A stretch of 27,631 nt of DNA from Xylaria sp. FL1777 (Eukaryota; Ascomycota; Sordariomycetes; Xylariales; Xylariaceae). Under the pieces are notes generated by a model. The model ran no database searches. It was not told where the DNA came from and worked only from the letters and a program-made list of their open reading frames with translations. Below, piece by piece: positions 20,496 to 27,631 of this stretch. Made by a program: the position numbers and the translations under genes. Where the stretch lies: contig MU400885.1 of the NCBI GenBank assembly GCA_022578965.1, forward strand, positions 1 to 27,631, given 5' to 3'. Position 1 is the stretch's first letter. Every line of letters begins with the position of its first letter.

Positions 20496-22363
20496 TAACG
20501 TGGTTTATAAACAAATGAACCATTTAAGCAAATAAACCACTTTTTATTAGTTTGTTATATTTAATCATTAATAATATTACAACTAAAGCAGTTATTATTA
20601 AAAATTAATTAGATTTTAATTTATTACTTATTTTTATATTTTTATTATAAGTTTTTGCATTATAGCTAGTTTTGCTGCATTATTTATATTGTTGCTAGCG
20701 TAGCATACTTAGCTTATTACTACTACAATTTTTTGATGTTTATAACTGTATTAAGTTTTGCGCATTTTTTTAGGCAATTAAATTTATTGCATTTTTTACT
20801 ATAAAACTTTCTTTATTTTATAAGCGCTTTTTTTTACTTTTTTAGTGCTTGCTAAATATTTTATTTGCTTTTTAAAGCTTTTAAACTTTATTTTTTATAA
20901 AAGTAACTTAATGCGCTAACATTTGATTTAATTTTGCAAGCTAGTTAATAGCTTTTAAAATTAGCTTTAAAAAGCTTTTTTAATAACTAAAAATTTAGCT
21001 TTTAATAAAAGTTAACTATATGCTTGCTTTTTTAGCAGTTTTTAGCGTTTAAAAAACCTAAGGTTTAAGCAGGTTAATAATATTAAAAATTAGCATTAAT
21101 AACTATAACTGTATATTTAGCTTTAAAATTATGGCCTATAGATTATAAAGTACTAAATCTAACTTTTAAAAACCTTTTTAAATATTAAATTCTGAAAAAG
21201 TAGCAAAAAAGGCTTTTTTAAACATAATAAAAAACTTAAGCTTAATAATATAGTTAATATATAATTTAACAAATTTATTAATTTAATAATTATATGCTTG
21301 CTTTAAAACGCTATAAAGCTTAACGTTAAGTAGTTAAGTTAAATATAACAAATAAAAAAGTAAAGCAATAGTTATAATGTACTATTTTTTATAATACTTT
21401 TTAAATTTAGCTAATATGTAACTTTTATGCTAGTTTAGCACTAATAATTAATATTTGCTTACTTAAAATAACTAAGTATGTTTTTTAAAGTATTTTGTTT
21501 ATTTTAATTTTATATTATTGTTTATTTATTTATTTAAACTAATATGAAATATTTAATTAGTTAAAAAATTAGTATTTTAGTATTAATGCTTAAAATAGTA
21601 AACTTTTTAAAGAACAATATAAAGCAAAATAAATAAACTACGTAAATTAATTAAACAAATTATTATTAACTATTTTTTATTATTAAGCTATATTGTTTTA
21701 TGCTTTTTACGTTAATTAATATGTTTAATAACTATATATAAGCAAATTTAGCTTATTATAAACTTAGTTTTGTTAAAGTTTTAAACATTGTTATTATAAA
21801 TGCTATATTGCATTTTTATATGCATATAACGCTTAAACTACGCACTAATAATCTTTAAATTTTTGCATAATGCTTTTTAATAATTATAAGCATACATAAA
21901 CTGCAATTTAAGCTTTTTATAACGATTAATAAAGTTATAAGCTTAATGCTTGCTAATAAGCAGTTCGTTTTATAAGTTATATAAAAGATTAACTATATTT
22001 TTTATAAAAGCATAAGCAAAAAAATATCTTTGCTTATTTAAATTAAAAATATACTTAAAAAGAACATTTTTTTTAATTAAATCAAGTTTATGCATATTAG
22101 CGCAAGTTTTGTTTTAAGCAGTACAACCGTTTATTTTATTATATAGTATAGTGCAAAAAATATTGTAAATTTTGCAAACGCGTTAAATACTAAGTTTTTA
22201 AAATAACTAAATAGCTTAAAAAGCTAATTGCAATCTAGCTTTAATTAAATTGTTTAACATTCTATTATTAATAAATTATTACGCAACAAAAGAAAAATGT
22301 ACGCGTTGAGGTAAAAAGTGGTTTACTTGCTTAAATAGTTCACTCGCTTATAAACCACATTAA
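20496..22363 (-). mobile_element. DNA transposon-like element with ~45-bp TIRs and TAA flanks (copy D)
   Basis: The ends 20499-20547 and about 22313-22360 are inverted copies, c/a-gtggtttataa onward. Each is flanked by TAA (20496-20498 and 22361-22363), giving 1862 bp between the flanks. Each end is itself roughly palindromic (gtggttta...taaaccac). TAA is the target preferred by PIF/Harbinger elements, so that superfamily is a reasonable guess. The interior (about 20600-22286) recurs inverted at 22382-25012. Minus-strand and plus-strand readings show fragments only (for example LALKLWPIDYKVLNLTFKNL on the plus strand near 21120-21175), with no named domain. The interior is heavily eroded; the ends less so. 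Confidence 0.6.
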
Positions 22364-22381
22364 CGCATATATTATTGTTTT
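22287..22381. repeat. Centre of palindrome 2
   Basis: This unpaired spacer lies between the inverted halves 20600-22286 and 22382-25012. It holds the right terminus of copy D and a less eroded piece (gtacgcgttgaggt). Paired positions of the two halves sum to about 44668 before the first foldback insertion, about 45149 after it, and about 45597 after the second. Confidence 0.75.
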
Positions 22382-22506
22382 ATTACGTAATAATTTTATA
22401 ATAAAATAATGTTTAATAAAACTAAAAAAGCTAAAATTCTTTTAATTATTTAAGCTATTTAATCACGTAAAAAAATTAGTGTTTAATGTGTTTTTAAAAT
22501 TTATAA

Positions 22507-22983
22507 CGTGATTTATAAGTGAGTTACGCATTTAAGCAAGTTGCGCACTTCACCTTAATGTTCTTAATAGCATAATATTGTATATAAAAGTACTTGCCTC
22601 ACTTTAGCTATAACTCCACGAAAAAAGATCGGAAAAATACCGGACCTTTTTTTTTGGAAATATAATAAAAAATAAAAATATAGGTCACCAAATATGTTTT
22701 TAATATCTTTTGACCTATATAGTTAAAATGAAAACCACGCTAAAATTTAGCGCGTTTTGTTGTTTAAGCATAAAGGTCAAGAGATATTAAAAAAGTATTT
22801 GGTGACCTATATTTTTATTTTTTATTGTATTTACAATAAAAAAGGTCCGGTATTTTTCCGATTTTTTTTCGTGGAGTTATAGCTAAAGTGAGGCAAGTAC
22901 CTTTATATAAAAAATAGGTGTAATGGTACGCCAAGCCAACATGCGCGACTCGCTTAAATACGCAACTCGCTTATAAATCACGT
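22507..22983. mobile_element. Foldback (MITE-like) element 1, 477 bp
   Basis: It is absent from the matching position in copy D (about 22163-22165). The outer ends cgtgatttataag and the complement of cttataaatcacg are inverted, followed by a subterminal gcatttaagcaagt repeat. The inner part, 22590-22900, is a near-perfect inverted repeat of about 150-bp arms around 22745 (gtacttgcctcac against gtgaggcaagtac, with smaller inverted words ataggtca and tgacctat inside each arm). The tip carries a gctaaaatttagc hairpin. The whole element can fold into one long hairpin. The left flank is TAA and the right flank GAA. It has no coding capacity. It is less eroded than its host sequence. Confidence 0.85.
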
Positions 22984-24457
22984 GAATATTTTTTGCGTAA
23001 TATTATAAAGCAAAATAAACAGCTATATAGCAAAAAACAAAACCTGCGCTAATATATATAAACTTAATTTAATTAAAAAAAAATGCTTTTTTTAAGTATA
23101 TTTTTAATTTAAATAAGCAAGAATATTTTTTTGTTTATATTATTATAAAAAATATAGCTAATTTTTTTATAATTTATAAAACATATTATTTATTAGTAAA
23201 TATTAAGATTATAACTTTATTAATTGCTATAATAAGCTTAAAATATAGTTTATATATGCTTATAATTATTAAAAAGCATTATATAAAAACTTAATAATTA
23301 TTAACGCATAATTTAAGCGTTATATATATATAAAAACGCAATATAGCGTTTATAATAATAATGTTTAAAACTTTAATAAAACTAAGTTTATAATAAGCTA
23401 AATTTGCTTATATATAGTTATTATATATGCTAATTAATATAAAAAACATAAAATAATATAGCTTAATAATAAAGAATAATTAATAGTAATTTATTTAATT
23501 AATTTATATAATTTATTTATTTTATTATATATTATTTTTTAAAAGGTTTATTATTTTAAGCATTAATATTAAAAGATTAATTTTTTAATTAATTAAATAC
23601 TTAATATTAGCTTAAATAAATAAATAAACAATAATATAAAATTAAAATAAGCAAAACATTTTAAAAACTATATTTAGCTATTTTAAATAAACAAATATTA
23701 ATTATTAGTGCTAAATTAATATAAAGGTTATATATTAACTAAATTTAAAAAGTATTATAAAAAACAATATATAATAATTATTGTTTTACTTTTTTATTTA
23801 TTATATTTAATTTAATTATTTAATGTTAAGCTTTATAACGTTTTAATGTAAACATATAATTATTAAATTAATAAATTTATTAAATTATATATTAATTATA
23901 TTATTAAGCTTAAGTTTTTTATTGCGTTTAAAAAGGCTTTTTTTGTTATTTCTTTAAAATTTAATGTTTAAAAAGGTTTTTAAAAGTTAAGTTTAATACT
24001 TTATAATTTATAAGCTATAATTTTAAAGCTAAATATATAGTTATAATTATTAATGCTAATTTTTAATATTATTAACTTATTTAAACTTTAGGTTTTTTAA
24101 ACATTAAAAACTATTAAAAAAGCAAACATATAGTTAATTTTTATTAAACGTTAAATTTTTAGTTATTAAAAAAGCTTTTTAAAGCTAATTTTAAAAGCTA
24201 TTAATTAGCTTGCAAAATTAAATTAAATATTAGTATATTAAGTTACTTTTATAAAAAATAAAATCTAAAAGCTTTAAAAAGTAAATAAAGCACTTATAAA
24301 ATAAAACAAGTCTTATAATAAAAAATGCGATAAATTTAATAGTTTAAAAAAATATATAAAACTTAATATAATTATAAACGTTAAAAAATTATAATAATAA
24401 TAAACTAAGTATATTATATTAGCAATAATATAAACAATGTAATAAAACTAGCTATAA

Positions 24458-24934
24458 TGTGGTTTATATGCAAGTTATGCATTTAAGCGAGTTATATATG
24501 TTAGCTTAGCGTATTATTACATTTATTTTTTATATAAAGGTATTTGCCCCACTTTAGCTATAACTTTATAGAAAAAAATCGGAAAAATACCAGATCTTTT
24601 TTATTGTAAATATAATTAAAAATAAAAATATAGGTCACTAATTACTTTTTTAATATCATTTAACCTTTATAGTTAAAATAAAAACCACGCTAAATTTTAG
24701 CGCGGTTTTTTGTTTAAGCATAAAGGTTAAACAATATTAAAAATCTAATTAGTGACCTATATTTTTATTTTTAATTATATTTACAATAAAAAAAGTCCGG
24801 TATTTTTCCGATTTTTTTTTGTAAAGTTATAGCTAAAGTAAAGCAAATATCTTTATATATAATATTATACTATTAAAAACATTAAAGCTAAATGCATAAC
24901 TTGCTTAAATGCATAACTTATATATAAACCACAT
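24458..24934. mobile_element. Foldback (MITE-like) element 2, 477 bp
   Basis: This is the second member of the same family, absent from copy D at about 20658. The outer ends are tgtggtttat and its complement. The inner inverted repeat is about 24539-24852, centred near 24695, with atcggaaaaatacc, ataggtcac and the gcgctaaaatt-type tip matching element 1. TAA flanks both sides (24455-24457 and 24935-24937). It is more eroded than element 1 (for example aaagcaaatat against gaggcaagtac), so it is older or was hit harder. Confidence 0.85.
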
Positions 24935-25012
24935 TAATATAAAAACTTATAATAAAAATATAAAAATAAGTAATAAATTAAAATTTAATTAATTTTTAAT
25001 AATAATTTGTAT

Positions 25013-25063
25013 TATTTAAACAAATAGCTTATTAGCTATGCTAGTAGCTATTTAATAAAACTT
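25013..25063. other. Short junction between palindrome 2 and copy C
   Basis: These 51 bases match neither repeat family. They contain the small palindromic stretch tattagctatgctagtagct. Nothing else is seen. Confidence 0.5.
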
Positions 25064-27631
25064 TTATTTTAGGTGCCTTAAACTAAAATAGTCCTTGCGT
25101 TTATACTTCCCTAGCTATACTACCTTTTTACTAATTATAACTTTTTTTACTTTTTTTAACATAAACTTAGAATTTTAGTTTAAAGTAACTATGTTAATTT
25201 TTTTACTTACGTTTTTATTTAAAAAACAAAAAACCGTAATTTATTTATGCAGCAACTTTAAATCTATTTAAAGTTATATTTAATTAATTAATTATTATAT
25301 TTTATATATAGTTATATTTTTTTTATATTTTTTTAACGCTTAGTTTTTGTTGTATTGCATACTATAAATTTTTTAACTAAAATATTGTTTTTTTTACTAT
25401 TGTTTTTTTTACAATTACTTTGCTTGCTTATATAGTTTACTATATTAGCGTTTATATTACTTTTTATATTTAAATTAACTAACTTTTTTAATATTACTTT
25501 TATTGCTTTTAACTTTAAAAATAATTTTAATTATAAAAGCAATAACTTAAATAAAAAATCTAATTTTATACGCTAGCAATAAGTTATAACAAATATATAA
25601 AAATACTAGTATTACAATTGTAATTAAAGCTATAATTTTTATTAGTTTTTAAAAAAATAGCTTTTATTGCAAACTGCAACTAATAATTAGTTAAAGCTAC
25701 AAATGCGCAAAATAATTAACATATTAAAAAACCTTAAAGTTTAATAGCGTTTTTAAAAAGCTAATATTTAAATAAAATTTAAAAAAAACAATATAAGTTG
25801 TAATATTACTAACATTTTTACATTTTAAAACAAGCTTTTTATTTTATTTAAATAATTAGCTTTTATTAAATTTAATTTTAAAGCATTTAAAGCTTTTAAT
25901 AAAAAGCTTTGCTAAGTTAAAAATGTTTATAATACGTAATAAATCAAAAAGTTATTTTGTTTCTTTTAGTTTTAAATTTAAAACGCATTTTTATGTTTTG
26001 CTGCCTTTTTTTTAAGTATTCTTACGAATTAGCAAACTAGGCATAAATCTTATAATGCAACTAAAGCTAATACGCTGTTTTTTTATATTATTAAAGCATA
26101 TATAATTATAGCTTTATTATTAAATGTATATATACTTTTAACAAGCAATTTTTTATAATAATTTATTAGCATTTATTTTTATAATAATAAAATATAAACT
26201 TAAATAATTAATACTTTTGCTTAATTTAAAATATATATTAGCTATAAGTTTATTTTAAAATAGCTAAATAAAATAGCTAAACAAAGTTATATATATAATA
26301 GCTAGTTAACTAATGTTTTAATACTTAAATTAATAAATATATAGCTTAACTTAAAGCATATTACTTATAACTTAAATGCTATATTTATATATAACAATTT
26401 TAACTTTAAAAATAATATTTAAAATTTTAGCATAAGTTATAAAAATATTATGCAAAATTTAACTAACTGTTTTATAGTTGTTAGTTTAAATATATTTAGC
26501 TTATTTATGCAATTATAATAACATACTACTACTTTTTTTTAAAAAAAATAGCTTTTTTTTTATTTAACGCTAATTTTAGCTTATATAAATAAAGCAATTA
26601 ATTATTTATTAGTTTATGCTGTTTGTTTTTTATTTAAATTATTACATTTAAAAAGGTTTGCTTTATTTTTAAATATTGTATAACTATAAAATAACATTAG
26701 CTATATTTTGCAAACTTTTGCTATTTATAAAAACAAAAAAAAAATATCTAAAGTATATTAAGTTTACAATATTTTATTTTGTATTATTTTAAATTATTAA
26801 AACTATAATAAACAATTTGCAATAGTACATAAAAATTAAAAAACTACATTTTTTATTTAGGCTATAATAGCTATTTAAATAAAAGCAAGCAACATATATA
26901 ACCATAAATAATAAATGCTTTTTGTACTAGCTTTTTTTTATATTGCGCTAAATTTTATTTAACTAATTTTTTGAACTTTTTAAGATTTTTTTATAAAATA
27001 TAATATGCAATTTTTTAGCTATAAACAGTATATTAAAAAAAATAAGGTTTAATACTATTAAGCTTTACTATTGCTATATAATAGGTTTTATGCTTATATT
27101 TTAGCATTTTTAATTTATAACTTAGTTAAATTTAGTATATTATTTTTTAATAAAGTTTAACTAAATTATATTTAAACAATATTAAAAAGCATAAATCTTA
27201 TATTACTTAAGCAAAAAATTGCAGCTTTATAGTTTTAATAGTTAAAATATATAAGTTAAACAAAAAAATATATTTAAAACAAAAGCAAATTAATTAATAT
27301 TAAGTTTTAAAGCTATTGTTAATATATAAGTATTATAAAATATTTATTTATAATAACTATTATAGTTTAGCTTAATAATTATAAAATATTACGTTAAATT
27401 ATTTTTTACTTTTTTATTTTTTTTTATAAAAAAAAGTTTAATAACTATAAACTAAAAATGTTATATTTTGCTTAGTTATTTTATTTTAATGTTATAAAAC
27501 TAGAACTTGCAACAAAAATACTGCAGTTAAGCTTTATTTAGTATACTATAGCTAAAAGCAAATAAAAAGCTATTAATTTAGCTTTAAAGCATATTAATAA
27601 TACTTTTATAATTAATATAAAAAATAACAAA
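25064..27631 (+). repeat. Copy C of the palindrome-1 arm family, running off the right edge
   Basis: It starts with the terminus motif ttattttaggtgcc and matches the minus strand of 11773 down to about 9206. From 27124 it also matches 1-508 in direct orientation. It gives the left-end part of the family that copy A lacks in this window. It is more mutated than copy B in the first 700 bp (for example ctatttaaa against ccgtttaaa and ttaatt against ttgatt), although it keeps a few CC steps that copy B has lost (gtccttgcg, cttccct). Minus-strand reading of 25064-25650 gives the same basic C-terminal tail as copy B. Confidence 0.9.

Larger units (their letters stand above)
22382..25012 (+). repeat. 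Inverted copy of the copy-D interior (copy E), interrupted twice
   Basis: The plus strand here matches the minus strand of 22286 down to about 20600. Two 480-bp excesses are exactly the foldback elements at 22507-22983 and 24458-24934. Without them copy E is about 1.67 kb, the same as its partner. Differences are overwhelmingly transitions, with E more eroded than D in most places. The match fades near 25012, about 50 bp before copy C of the first family starts. It has no open frame of note. Confidence 0.85.

Noticed and set aside
25064..25090. Telomere-like TTAGG motif at element ends
   Set aside because: ttaggtgcc occurs singly at each of three element boundaries and is not a tandem telomeric repeat.
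1..27631. Mitochondrial or bacterial-endosymbiont origin suggested by very high A+T
   Set aside because: No tRNA, rRNA or respiratory gene appears, and no long genuine frames. Instead there are decayed Ty3/Gypsy sequence, terminal-repeat transposons and transition-only divergence between copies, as expected of RIP-affected nuclear DNA.

Overview
The window looks like a transposon graveyard in a filamentous ascomycete (Pezizomycotina), in a compartment shaped by repeat-induced point mutation (RIP). It is extremely A+T rich and dominated by TA. I see no host gene, tRNA, rRNA or intron-bearing gene. The few open frames longer than about 65 codons are low-complexity accidents. Nearly every segment is a copy of another segment or a decayed transposon whose differences are C-to-T or G-to-A transitions. 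Organism and process are inferred from composition and decayed element families, not from a marker gene.

Region by region: (1) 1-11770 is one giant imperfect palindrome. Its left arm is 1-3836 (it probably continues left of the window), its loop 3837-3939 and its right arm 3940-11770. A 1.9 kb poly(A)-tailed, LINE-like insertion at 4666-6591, with a 14-bp target duplication, splits the right arm. A third copy of the arm family enters at 25064 and runs off the right edge; 27124 onward matches position 1 onward. (2) 11775-14000 is a Ty3/Gypsy polyprotein relic on the + strand, cut at its 5' side by the end of the palindrome. It keeps one frame through the end of reverse transcriptase, RNase H and integrase into a chromodomain-like tail, with RIP-type stops and catalytic-residue losses. 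(3) 14000-20450 is T-rich relic DNA. It probably carries decayed elements on the - strand, including a possible LINE ORF1 at 19340-19797. A 643-bp G+C-rich insertion (15960-16602) with 65-bp inverted ends, an 8-bp target duplication and 9/14/23-bp minisatellites interrupts it. A less-decayed island at 18885-19420 holds a 38-bp tandem repeat. (4) 20496-25012 is a second inverted-repeat complex. A 1.86 kb element with about 45-bp terminal inverted repeats and TAA flanks carries a sequence that recurs inverted at 22382-25012. That second copy is interrupted by two 477-bp foldback elements with related ends.

The parts do not form a pathway. They record a sequence of events: retroelement and DNA-transposon insertion, inverted duplication, nesting of a LINE and foldback elements, RIP-like erosion, then late arrival of the G+C-rich minisatellite element. 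The most interesting points are the two large palindromes, the terminus-like motif in the loop of the first, the foldback family, and the context of the surviving cytosines, which sit almost entirely after A or G.
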